Below, one piece after another: positions 1-7,092 of a DNA stretch of 8,029 nucleotides (positions within the stretch are counted from its first letter, which is position 1; each line of letters opens with the position of its first letter). The DNA is from Kiritimatiellia bacterium. GTDB taxonomy: Bacteria > Verrucomicrobiota > Kiritimatiellia > UBA8416 > JAIOPI01. A model generated the notes under the pieces. That model ran no database searches. It was not told where the DNA came from and worked only from the letters and a program-made list of their open reading frames with translations. The position numbers and the translations under genes are program-made. The stretch is taken from the NCBI GenBank assembly GCA_028822745.1, contig JAPKCZ010000074.1, positions 1-8,029 on the forward strand. Direction: 5' to 3'.

Positions 1-424
1 GAATAATGGGCCAGCCCTTGTCGCTGAGGACCTTTGTATCTGCCGATGTCACTTCCCACTGTGCTGACAAGTCGACTTTGTTGATGGCCAGTAGGAATGG
101 CACATCGCCCAGAACCGATTCGACATACTCTTTCACACGCATGGCTTCTTCGAAGGTTTCTTTGCGTGTCCCATCCGCGACAAGGATGTATCCAGCAGCG
201 CCGCTGAGGTAGGCTGTTTGGAAACGTTGTGATAGGTTGATGCCCTCGATGTCCCACAGCATCAGTGTGACATCTTGCTCCTGCACGGAAACGTTTTTTT
301 GGTCAATTTTTACGCCGACGGTTGCCAAGTACCGGTCTGAAAAAATGCTCTCCACGTAGCGCCTGACCAAGCTGGTCTTTCCGACGGCCGCGCTGCCAAG
401 CATGCAAATTTTCTTCTTAATCAA
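1..424 (-). CDS. Ras/Rab-like small GTPase, 3' part cut off by the window edge
   Basis: This gene encodes a small Ras-superfamily GTP-binding switch protein, presumably cytoplasmic. The window holds its first 141 codons, and the C-terminus lies beyond the left edge. Seen in the translation: a P-loop GSAAVGKT at residues 10-17, a switch I threonine in TVGVK (35-39), the G3 motif WDIEG (57-61) and the G4 motif NKVD (115-118). G5 is not included. The start is taken as TTG at 422-424, because the conserved beta-1 strand (LIKKKICML) needs these residues and a GAGGA ribosome-binding site sits 5 nt upstream. The only nearby ATG is codon 8, inside beta-1, and would spoil the fold. The residue after the DxxG glycine is Ile62, where Ras and Rab have the catalytic Gln, so intrinsic hydrolysis may be slow or use another residue. 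Bacterial relatives are sometimes paired with Roadblock/LC7 proteins, but no such partner lies in the window. Family call is firm; the pathway is unknown. Confidence 0.9.
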   Translation of the reverse strand, partial: MIKKKICMLGSAAVGKTSLVRRYVESIFSDRYLATVGVKIDQKNVSVQEQDVTLMLWDIEGINLSQRFQTAYLSGAAGYILVADGTRKETFEEAMRVKEYVESVLGDVPFLLAINKVDLSAQWEVTSADTKVLSDKGWPII

Positions 425-429
425 CGTGG

Positions 430-436
430 TCCTCGC
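430..436 (-). promoter_or_regulatory. Ribosome-binding site that fixes a TTG start for the GTPase
   Basis: Read on the minus strand this is GCGAGGA, with the GAGGA core ending 5 nt before the TTG at 424-422. No ATG or GTG start in this frame both has such a site and keeps the first beta strand of the GTPase intact. It is therefore the main evidence for the TTG start. Confidence 0.6.
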
Positions 437-576
437 GGGGTGAAGTTTGTCGTTTAACGCAAGGCTTGAAGAAACCACGAACCGCATGAAATATCAAGGT
501 GAATTGCACGCTTGCGCATTTAGGCGCGGCGGTGGCCGAACCATCTTTAGAAGTGGGGGGGGCGACGTGGTGGTAC

Positions 577-610
577 AAAAAAGGCGCAGCGTGTGGGTGC
601 TGCGCCTTTT
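577..610 (-). terminator. Rho-independent terminator of the secreted-protein gene
   Basis: A perfect 12-bp stem (579-590 paired with 599-610) encloses an 8-nt loop. The GC-rich core GGCGCAGC / GCTGCGCC is flanked by A/T pairs. On the minus strand the hairpin ends in a run of six T (582-577), the classic intrinsic-terminator layout, 20 nt past the stop codon of the gene ending at 631. The plus-strand side has four T after the core, so weak two-way function is possible, but no plus-strand gene needs it. The rest of 425-576 is the leader of the GTPase gene. I saw no convincing promoter there; a run of eight G lies at 555-562. Confidence 0.9.
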
Positions 611-630
611 ACGTAAAATGTAGGTTGTCC

Positions 631-1902
631 TTAAGGTGCGTTTGTGGACAGACCCGGCTGATAATAGACAGGTGCGTTCGATGGAACGGCTGTGTCGTAC
701 CATACATTGGTTCCGGTGCCAGAGGGAGTCAGGCTGCTGGCCACGACGCTCCACGGGTTAACGTCGGTGAGGTTTGTCGCACGTTGCACGAAAAGCTCGG
801 TTGCGAGGTTGGTTTCGGTGCCGATAACCCACCAGATGCAGTTTGATGTGCCGAAATATTCGGTGCGCACAATGTGGAAATAATCGCTGTCGTCGTCTGG
901 GTCCGTGCCTGCAACATACTCGGCCCAGTTTGATGCGCCGTCATTGTCTTCGTCGAGCGTGCCTTCATTGGGTGGAATGCCATTGTCGGTCAACCACTGC
1001 TCAAAGGCTGTCATGGGTGTGTTTGTCGAGAAGGCCGCAATGGATTCCGCGACAACGATATCGTCGACAACGCCCGCACCGCTGAATGCGACCGAGGTAA
1101 GGTAGTCATTGTTTGGGCCTGTTCCACCATATCCACTATCGGAGCAGAGGAACCAAGAGCCGCCAGTTGGAGGCCCATCACCAGAGCCATCAGGCTGGAG
1201 ATCATAACCGTTGGGAGAGGCAAGCAGGACGCCGTCCAGATAGATTTGAAAATAGTTCTCTCCGTAAGCGAATGCGAGTTCCACGGCCGTGATGTAATTG
1301 ATCATAACACTCAGGCGCACGAAATCATTGGTGCCGATCGGTGTGTGGGCCGTAAAGCTGTTGGAACTGACTTGGACCTGAAGTGTCGTCCATGTCTGTT
1401 CTCCGATTGCGAAACCCGTAGTGTAGAGGGTGTGGCGAACGATGAGGTCTCCGTTGGTGTTGACATAGGCCGCGAGCTGAGCGTCAGCAGGTATGTCTGG
1501 TTCAAAGGTCAACTGGCCGAGCTGGGCAACGAGGTCAATCCAGACATTGGTAGGATCAAGATTAACATCATCGGCGAAGTTGAAACTGTTGCTGATGTCT
1601 CCCAGGATTTGCATGGCGATGTTGTGTGTGGCCAGTGGCAATGGGTAGCCGCCGCTCGGCTGCGTGTATGAAATTGCAACAGCTTCAGCAGCGCTATTGG
1701 TGGGTGAAAAGGGGCCGCCTTCCCACATGCCGTGTAGGCTGGCACCGTTGGTGTCGACAATCGGGTCACCATCAGAAAGACCTTCGAACGACCAGCTGTC
1801 GCCGATGTCGCTGGAGGCATGGACCTGCGCGGAAAACATGAAGAGTGCGGCAAAGGTGGCTGCGCGAATCATTTCTATACGTTTGGGGCGACGCTCGCTC
1901 AT
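631..1902 (-). CDS. Secreted lectin-like protein with a calcium-binding DxDxDG motif
   Basis: This gene encodes a 423-residue exported protein of unknown function. Seen: a signal peptide with a basic n-region (ERRPKR), a hydrophobic core at about residues 12-26 and a likely cleavage after VHA at residue 29. Residues 35-290 are beta-rich with many Gly, Asn, Thr and Ser, and include FQIYLDGVLLA (218-228) and VVDDIVVAE (278-286), which are typical of LamG/concanavalin-A-like jelly rolls. A linker EQWLTDNGIPP (301-311) leads to DEDNDGASNWAEYVAGTDPDDDSD in two stretches (317-322 and 323-340), a thrombospondin-type-3-like calcium loop. A short beta-rich tail follows. There is no PEP-CTERM, LPXTG or membrane anchor at the end (it closes STNAP). 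The ATG has an AAGGAG site 10 nt upstream (1913-1918); a second Met at residue 11 has no such site and would lose the charged n-region. The architecture is common in PVC-group secretomes. Binding to glycans is an inference. Confidence 0.85.
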   Translation of the reverse strand: MSERRPKRIEMIRAATFAALFMFSAQVHASSDIGDSWSFEGLSDGDPIVDTNGASLHGMWEGGPFSPTNSAAEAVAISYTQPSGGYPLPLATHNIAMQILGDISNSFNFADDVNLDPTNVWIDLVAQLGQLTFEPDIPADAQLAAYVNTNGDLIVRHTLYTTGFAIGEQTWTTLQVQVSSNSFTAHTPIGTNDFVRLSVMINYITAVELAFAYGENYFQIYLDGVLLASPNGYDLQPDGSGDGPPTGGSWFLCSDSGYGGTGPNNDYLTSVAFSGAGVVDDIVVAESIAAFSTNTPMTAFEQWLTDNGIPPNEGTLDEDNDGASNWAEYVAGTDPDDDSDYFHIVRTEYFGTSNCIWWVIGTETNLATELFVQRATNLTDVNPWSVVASSLTPSGTGTNVWYDTAVPSNAPVYYQPGLSTNAP

Positions 1903-2034
1903 TATTCTCTTGCTCCTTCAAAACCTAGTTAAACGCCAATGTTTATATAAAAAGAGGACAAAATGCCATGAAAGTGCTTTTCGGTCCGGTCGTTGTGATC
2001 TCTCAAACTACTAATAGCATACCCTAGCGACGTA

Positions 2035-2737
2035 ATGCGGGTCAAAGGATTTATAGGGCTGTCGGCACTGTTTGTGGGCGCTTGCCTATTGCTGGTGCAC
2101 CTGTCATGGATCATACTGCTGGGCATTCGTACAAAAAGAGGGGTGTTGACTATGGCCATTTTTGGCGCGTTTATGGTCAATTCGTTTCTGTCTTTCGCCG
2201 CGACGAATGCATTCAAGATCGCCTATATGGGGGTCGGGCCGACCGAAATGCGGCTGGTTTTTATCCTCGTCAACACGGTCCTCATCGTCTTTGGCCGCGA
2301 ACACATGTTGGTCGCGCTCCCGTATGTGCTGGTCGGGGCCGCATTCGCCCTGTTTGCCACCGTCTATCGCACGCAAAAGGTGCTTTGGGTCATCGATATG
2401 CAGGCCAAGCACGAAAAGGATATATACCCGATGACGAGGCGGAGCCGTCTTCACGTGCTGAGTTTGCGCGCGAATTAGCCGCTAGCATTCGTACACGACG
2501 CATCGTGCCCAATATGTTGCTTTCCGGTCTGATCGGTGGGTTCGCCTTGCTGACCTTGGCGATGCGCGTTGGTTATCCCAATCACCAGGTGATCGCCTTT
2601 AGCCTCTATGGTCTGAGCTGGGTTCCGCTGTTCATGTCTTTTCAAGCCAAGCGCGCCTTCGTCCGGCGGCATTGGCCGATGATGAGGCATTTCGTGCCAG
2701 CTGGCGCCGCCCTAAGTGGGACGTCCTCCAGAAATAG
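2035..2737 (+). pseudogene. Frame-disrupted polytopic membrane protein gene, weakly CDP-alcohol-phosphatidyltransferase-like
   Basis: One membrane protein appears to be spread over three reading frames. The first frame runs from ATG 2035 (or ATG 2152, which has AGAGGGG 8 nt upstream) to a stop at 2476-2478. It gives about four hydrophobic segments (codons 6-30, 40-60, 73-87, 91-110) and the motif GVGPTEMR (66-73). The second frame continues from about 2418 (GYIPDDEAE...) with two more membrane segments at roughly 2511-2580 and 2586-2640. The third ends with ADDEAFRASWRRPKWDVLQK and a TAG at 2735-2737. Restoring one A in the A run at 2414-2417 and one G near 2674 joins all three into exactly 234 codons. 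The GPTE(M/L)R stretch after a helix recalls the C-terminal membrane half of bacterial CDP-alcohol phosphatidyltransferases, but the catalytic DGxxAR...GxxxD motif is absent and there is no room upstream for it. So it is either a truncated relic or a different membrane family, and the frame breaks are either real or assembly errors. ATG 2035 has no visible ribosome-binding site. Confidence 0.5.
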
Positions 2738-2863
2738 GGCCTCCAAACCACCCGCCAATCGCGAGATTTCGGTTAGACCGGCGTCAGTCGCCCGAATTCT
2801 AGGGATTTTGTTTGCAACTTTCCCTCGGAATCCGTTTTCTATGTCGACTGCGAACATCAGCCT

Positions 2864-2976
2864 AGCCTGATCTATTCATCAACGTCGTGACGAGAATGGG
2901 TAGATTGCGTCAGATCAAGTGCTTGAGATGGCGTGAGATATACATTCGCAGTAGATTTTGGTGAATAGATCAGGCT
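2864..2976. repeat. 113-bp element bounded by 19-bp inverted repeats
   Basis: The left arm AGCCTGATCTATTCATCAA (2864-2882) is the reverse complement of the right arm TTGGTGAATAGATCAGGCT (2958-2976), except for one G.T position. The arms enclose 75 nt, which contain a small perfect hairpin TCAAG-TG-CTTGA. The element fills most of the gap between the broken membrane gene and the phosphate transporter and ends 44 nt before the transporter start. It could be a miniature inverted-repeat element, the remnant of an insertion sequence, or an RNA structure in the transporter leader. I see no clear target-site duplication. The rest of the gap (2738-2863) shows nothing recognisable. Confidence 0.6.
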
Positions 2977-3020
2977 TGGGGCTATTTTTCCCGTTTTGAA
3001 ACTGAAGAGGATTTTGCGAC

Positions 3021-4592
3021 ATGGAACTTTTTTTGGGAATAATCGTTGTTACGGCTTTGATTTTTCTGATCTGGGATTGCGTCGAAGTGGGTCGAAACGA
3101 CGCTGCCAATCTGGTCAATGCCGTCTTCGGTTCACGCTCGCTGGAAAGGCGTAAAGCCGTCTTGGTGGCTGGCATTGCCGTCATTCTGGGTGCCACCTTC
3201 GCCTCGCCGGTCATGGAAACCGCGCGCAAAGGCATTTTCGACCCGGGCATGTTGTCGATTCAAATGGCGATGGTCGTCTACGTCACGGCCTACATTGTTG
3301 ATACCGCATTACTCTCTACCTATTCTGCCTACGGCATGCCCGTCAGCACCACGGCGTCGCTTGTCTTCGAGCTCATCGGCGCATCGATTGCGGTTGCGGC
3401 TTTTTCCCAGATGCAGGTGACCGGGATGCCCTGGTTCGAGATCGTGGATTGGGCAACGGTGGGCAAGGTCGTCAGTGCTATCGTCCTGTCCATTGTGCTC
3501 AGCGGAATCGCGGGCTTCCTTGTCCAGCGTATGTTCCGCATCGTCATCCGCGATGTAGATGATGATCATGAGCGTGTCAGACTGCACGGCCCATGGATGG
3601 CCGGACTGATGTTGACATGGTTGGTTTGGTTCATGGTCATGAAGGGCCTCAAAGCGGTTCCATGGATCAAGGAGCTGAAAAAAGCCACCGTCGAAAACGA
3701 ACAACTTGGGCCGCTCGTCTGCCTGTTGATTCTGTGGAGTACGCTCACGCTGGGTGTACACATCGTCCTGAAAATACGTGGTGAACGAGGTACCCAAACC
3801 CTTTTCCGTGACTTGGCCATCGTCGGTATGGTCTGCATGTCTTTCGCCTTTGGCCAAAACGATCTCGCCAACTGTGCCTCTCCGGGCTTGTCGGCACTCT
3901 GGCTCTGGCAGCACAGAGAACTATCGACGGCAATTGCCTCCAAGGTTGACATCCCGACGTGGGCGCTCTTCGGCTGCGGTGTCCTGATGGTTGCCGGAAT
4001 GATGAGCAAAAACGCGCAGCGTGTGACCCGCGCTGCCGTGAATACCGGTAGCCAGTATGACAACATCGCACTCTACGCGCCCAAGTGGTGTCGCCGCATT
4101 GCCCGCTGGATGCTGCGTAACAAGCGCCAGGATGAGGCGTTGGTGCCCGAAGCCCGTCGTGACGAGCATCAGAAACGCGTGCATTTCGATGCCTTGCGCG
4201 CTGCCGTGATCATGGCCGTGAGTGCAAGTGTCATCGCGTTCGCTTCCGGCAGCGGCCTGCCCGTCTCGACAACCTATGTCATGTTTGCGGCCGTGGTTTC
4301 TACCGGCATGGCGGACCGCGTTATGTCGCGCGGCGACGCCGATCGTAAAATCGGACGCGCCATCTGGGTGGTCTTTAGTTGGTTCGCCGGTGCCGTATTG
4401 GCCATGGTCGCCTCCGCACTGGTGGCGACGGTGATCGTCAAGCTGAACATCGCTGGGCTGATCATTGCGGTGGCCGCTAACTTTGTTATTCGCGCGGTCG
4501 TCAAAAAACGATCCGCGGAGCACGAAGAGCGTCACCACATTGAAGCCACAAAGGCTGCTGACGCACAAGAGGGCCCCGACCGCCTCGGATAA
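3021..4592 (+). CDS. pit: PiT-family inorganic phosphate transporter
   Basis: This is an integral inner-membrane permease of 523 residues that takes up phosphate, in known relatives by symport with a proton or sodium ion. The family's internal duplication is plain to see. The N-half has GRNDAANLV (24-32) and GMPVSTTASLV (105-115); the C-half has GQNDLANCASPG (278-289) and GLPVSTTYVMF (412-422). The paired ND-x-AN and PVSTT motifs are the phosphate- and ion-binding signature. Hydrophobic helices flank each half, with a polar loop at about 340-390 and a charged tail rich in H, E and K from 496. The length is close to E. coli PitA (about 500). The start has GAAGAGGA about 9 nt upstream. No PhoU-like (DUF47) gene, often next to pit genes, is present. 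No Pho-box direct repeats were seen upstream, where an inverted-repeat element lies instead. Whether the coupling ion is H+ or Na+ cannot be told from sequence. Confidence 0.93.
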   Translation: MELFLGIIVVTALIFLIWDCVEVGRNDAANLVNAVFGSRSLERRKAVLVAGIAVILGATFASPVMETARKGIFDPGMLSIQMAMVVYVTAYIVDTALLSTYSAYGMPVSTTASLVFELIGASIAVAAFSQMQVTGMPWFEIVDWATVGKVVSAIVLSIVLSGIAGFLVQRMFRIVIRDVDDDHERVRLHGPWMAGLMLTWLVWFMVMKGLKAVPWIKELKKATVENEQLGPLVCLLILWSTLTLGVHIVLKIRGERGTQTLFRDLAIVGMVCMSFAFGQNDLANCASPGLSALWLWQHRELSTAIASKVDIPTWALFGCGVLMVAGMMSKNAQRVTRAAVNTGSQYDNIALYAPKWCRRIARWMLRNKRQDEALVPEARRDEHQKRVHFDALRAAVIMAVSASVIAFASGSGLPVSTTYVMFAAVVSTGMADRVMSRGDADRKIGRAIWVVFSWFAGAVLAMVASALVATVIVKLNIAGLIIAVAANFVIRAVVKKRSAEHEERHHIEATKAADAQEGPDRLG

Positions 4593-4769
4593 AACGGAGA
4601 GGCCTCTGTCCGGTGATGCCTGTTCGGCATGGCATGCAGACGCGCTGCGCGTGCTCATGCTGCCGGCTGTTGGCTGCAATTTCTACTGGTCTTGAACACA
4701 TCTCTGCGTGCATGCTGGAGCACGTCTGATTTTTCCGATTACGACACGCGACAATTAATGGAGTAAGCA
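4593..4769. other. Non-coding gap between pit and the sugar kinase
   Basis: No ORF with coding character spans this 177-bp stretch. It contains a short hairpin ATGCC-TGTTC-GGCAT (4616-4630) without a T run, and a longer-range inverted pair CGTGCTC (4650-4656) / GAGCACG (4718-4724). Neither is a convincing terminator. The gap suggests that the kinase has its own promoter, but I could not identify -35 and -10 boxes. A GGAG ribosome-binding site ends 7 nt before the kinase ATG. Confidence 0.35.
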
Positions 4770-6245
4770 ATGTATCTTTTGGGTCTTGATTTAGGTAGTT
4801 CTTCGGTTAAAGCCTCGCTGTTGGATGTCGATACCGGCGTCTGCGCGGGTAGTGCGCACTATCCCAAATCCGAAGCACCCATCGCGTCTCCACAGCCGGG
4901 CTTCGCCGAGCAGAATCCCGCCGACTGGTACGCAGCCGCCTGCGCCGCCGTGCGCGATGCCGTTCAGCAGGCGCGTGCGACAGGCGCGGATGTGTCCGCC
5001 ATCGGAATCGCCTATCAAATGCACGGCCTTGTTTGTGTTGATGCAAATCAGGAGGTTGTGCGGCCAGCTATTATTTGGTGTGACAGCCGCGCCGTACCCT
5101 ACGGGGACGCCGCGATGGAGACGCTGGGTTCCGAGCAGTGCTTGTCGCACTTGTTGAACTCGCCCGGAAATTTTACCGCCACAAAATTGGCTTGGGTCAA
5201 AGAACACGAGCCCGAAAATTTCGCGCGCACACATAAAATTTTGCTGCCGGGTGACTGGCTGGCGATGATGTTGACGGGTCAGGCCAACACGACAGCCTCT
5301 GGTTTGTCGGAAGGCATGCTGTGGGATTTCAAGAATGAGCAACCGGCCGGTTTTCTGTTGGAGCACCTTGGGTTCAGTCCGGACGTGCTGGCGGAACGCG
5401 TGCCAACCTTTGGCCCGCAAGGGGCGTTGAACGCGCGCGCCGCCAATGATCTTGGACTCAGCGCCGGCATTCCTGTGACGTACCGCGGGGGTGACCAACC
5501 CAACAATGCCTTGTCGCTGAATGTGATGCGCCCGGGCGAAATTGCAGCAACGGCTGGAACCTCGGGTGTGGTGTATGGCGTGAGCGAAGACGTCGCCTAT
5601 GATCCGCAATCGCGCGTGAACACATTTTTGCATGTCAATCACACGGCGGCCGCGCCGCGTCTGGGTGTCCTTTTATGCGTCAATGGTTCAGGTATTCTCA
5701 AATCCTGGACACGGCGATTGATGGGTGGTGATCTGAGTTACGATACGTTGAACGGTCTGGCTGAACAAGCGCCCGTCGGCAGCGACGGTTTAGTCGTGTT
5801 GCCATTCGGAAACGGCGCCGAGCGTTTGCTGGGCAACCGTCGCATCGGTGCCTCGTTTAACGGACTGGATCTGAATCGTCACGACCGGACGCACGTTTGT
5901 CGGGCGGTTCAGGAGTCGGTTGTCTTCGCATTCCGTTACGGGTTGGATATCATGCGCGAGCTTGGCATTGTGCCTTCGGTTATTCGCGCCGGGCAGGCCA
6001 ACATGTTCCTTAGCGACGTCTTCTGCGAAACCTTGTCGGCCGTCAGTGGCGCACGCATTGAGCTCTACGAAACCGATGGCGCGCTCGGCGCCGCACGGGG
6101 TGCCGGCATGGGCGCGGGCATCTACGCCTCGGCGGACGAGGCCTTCAGCACGCTCGAACAGGTGAAGGCCTATGCGCCAGCCGAGCAGGGCCACATCGCC
6201 GCCTACGAAGCATGGAAAGCACAGCTCGAACGCGCGCTGGCCTGA
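4770..6245 (+). CDS. xylB: Xylulokinase-type FGGY-family carbohydrate kinase
   Basis: This is probably a cytoplasmic kinase that phosphorylates D-xylulose with ATP to xylulose 5-phosphate, the entry to the pentose phosphate pathway. At 491 residues it has the usual family length. Seen: the N-terminal phosphate loop GLDLGSSSVKASLLD (5-19), the sugar-contacting QMHG (83-86) typical of xylulokinases, WCDSR (103-107), and the putative catalytic base Asp242 in GGDQPNNALSL. ATAGTSGVVYG (260-270), a phosphate-contacting strand-turn, and the adenosine motif region AGQANMFLSDVF (407-418) followed by ETDGALGAARGAG (434-446) complete the ATP site. The GDQPNN form (instead of the GGGDN of E. coli XylB) is, from memory, common in Bacteroidetes/PVC enzymes. 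The start has GGAG 7 nt upstream. A phosphodiesterase gene follows after 18 bp, so the two are probably one operon. No xylose isomerase or sugar transporter lies in the window, so the substrate could be another ketose or polyol. Confidence 0.85.
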   Translation: MYLLGLDLGSSSVKASLLDVDTGVCAGSAHYPKSEAPIASPQPGFAEQNPADWYAAACAAVRDAVQQARATGADVSAIGIAYQMHGLVCVDANQEVVRPAIIWCDSRAVPYGDAAMETLGSEQCLSHLLNSPGNFTATKLAWVKEHEPENFARTHKILLPGDWLAMMLTGQANTTASGLSEGMLWDFKNEQPAGFLLEHLGFSPDVLAERVPTFGPQGALNARAANDLGLSAGIPVTYRGGDQPNNALSLNVMRPGEIAATAGTSGVVYGVSEDVAYDPQSRVNTFLHVNHTAAAPRLGVLLCVNGSGILKSWTRRLMGGDLSYDTLNGLAEQAPVGSDGLVVLPFGNGAERLLGNRRIGASFNGLDLNRHDRTHVCRAVQESVVFAFRYGLDIMRELGIVPSVIRAGQANMFLSDVFCETLSAVSGARIELYETDGALGAARGAGMGAGIYASADEAFSTLEQVKAYAPAEQGHIAAYEAWKAQLERALA

Positions 6246-6263
6246 CCTGACAGGATTGAATTC

Positions 6264-7037
6264 ATGAAGCTAACGTTTCTAGGCACCGGCACATCAACCG
6301 GTATTCCTGCCATCGGATGTGATTGCGAGGTCTGTCTGTCATCGGACGCACGCAACCAACGCCGCCGCGCCAGCGTTTACGTTGAGGCTGGCGACACACA
6401 AGTCTTGATCGATACGCCGCCGGATTTTCGCGAACAGGCGTTGATTTACAAGGTACGCCATATTGATGCCGTGCTGTTTACGCATTCGCACGCCGACCAT
6501 ATTTTTGGGTTCGATGATATCCGTCGCTTTAACTCCATTCAGGATGCCGTCATTCCCGCTTACGCATCCACGTCTGTCGTGGCCGATTTGCGCCGTGTGT
6601 TCGACTACATCGGCGTCGACCCAGTACCGGGCGTCTATCGTCCTCGGATTGAGTACCGCGAGTTCAACGGTACGCCACTCGCGGTCGGTCAGCTCGATGT
6701 TCAGCCCTTGCTCGTGGAGCATGGGCAGAAAGAAACGCATGGCTTCTTGCTGCATTCTGATGGCCGTACGCTGGGCTATTTTCCCGACTGCCATCGGATG
6801 TCCGACGCCGTCGTTGACGCGCTCCGTGGTGTCGACGTGATGATCTTGGACGGATTACGACATCGCCCACACGCTACCCATATGACGGTTGCCGAGAGCG
6901 TGGCATTGCTGAAGCGCATTCAGGCTAAGCGGTCCTACATCACGCATGTGGGGCATGATTTAGATCACGGACCGACAGAGGCCGACTTGCCCGATGGCGT
7001 CTTTCTGGCCTACGATGGGCTGATCCTCGATTGGTAG
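6264..7037 (+). CDS. PhnP-like metallo-beta-lactamase-fold phosphodiesterase
   Basis: This is a 257-residue metallo-hydrolase whose metal ligands match E. coli PhnP (5-phosphoribosyl 1,2-cyclic phosphate phosphodiesterase). The catalytic set is HSHADH (74-79), His153, Asp175 and His228. The extra structural zinc site is also there: CDCEVC (Cys19, Cys21, Cys24) with His231, three residues after His228 as in PhnP. The N-terminus MKLTFLGTGTSTGIP is typical of the family. There is no signal peptide, so it acts in the cytoplasm. A ribosome-binding AGGA lies about 9 nt upstream, and the gene starts 18 bp after the kinase stop. No phosphonate (phn) C-P lyase genes are nearby, so the true substrate may be another cyclic or diester phosphate. 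Stand-alone PhnP-like proteins without C-P lyase are widespread and mostly uncharacterised. The fold and metal sites are firm; the substrate is not. Confidence 0.85.
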   Translation: MKLTFLGTGTSTGIPAIGCDCEVCLSSDARNQRRRASVYVEAGDTQVLIDTPPDFREQALIYKVRHIDAVLFTHSHADHIFGFDDIRRFNSIQDAVIPAYASTSVVADLRRVFDYIGVDPVPGVYRPRIEYREFNGTPLAVGQLDVQPLLVEHGQKETHGFLLHSDGRTLGYFPDCHRMSDAVVDALRGVDVMILDGLRHRPHATHMTVAESVALLKRIQAKRSYITHVGHDLDHGPTEADLPDGVFLAYDGLILDW

Positions 7038-7092
7038 CCGGACCGCACGCGAACGTCGGGGCCGAAGCCTTGATCCTAAAAGGAGCTGTTGA

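Noticed and set aside
1968..2027. Short plus-strand ORF MKVLFGPVVV... with an AGAGGA site upstream
   Set aside because: It has only 19 codons and ends before the membrane gene frame. It could be a leader peptide or chance, and there is nothing further to support it.
2850..2990. Target-site duplication around the 113-bp inverted-repeat element
   Set aside because: The bases just outside the arms are not direct repeats of each other, so insertion by transposition cannot be claimed from this sequence.
2738..3020. Pho-box-like repeats upstream of the phosphate transporter
   Set aside because: No spaced CTGTCAT-like direct repeats were found, so phosphate-starvation control is not supported.
4616..4630. 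Hairpin after the phosphate transporter as a terminator
   Set aside because: It has only a 5-bp stem and no following T run, so it is not a credible intrinsic terminator.
3921..4679. 252-codon minus-strand open frame antisense to the phosphate transporter
   Set aside because: The transporter has clear duplicated family motifs here. The antisense product is rich in His, Gly and Asp and has no membrane or enzyme pattern.
4791..5642. 283-codon open frame on the minus strand inside the sugar kinase gene
   Set aside because: It lies fully antisense to a gene with all FGGY motifs. Its translation has no recognisable domain and is rich in Arg, His and Gly, as expected from the shadow of a GC-rich gene.
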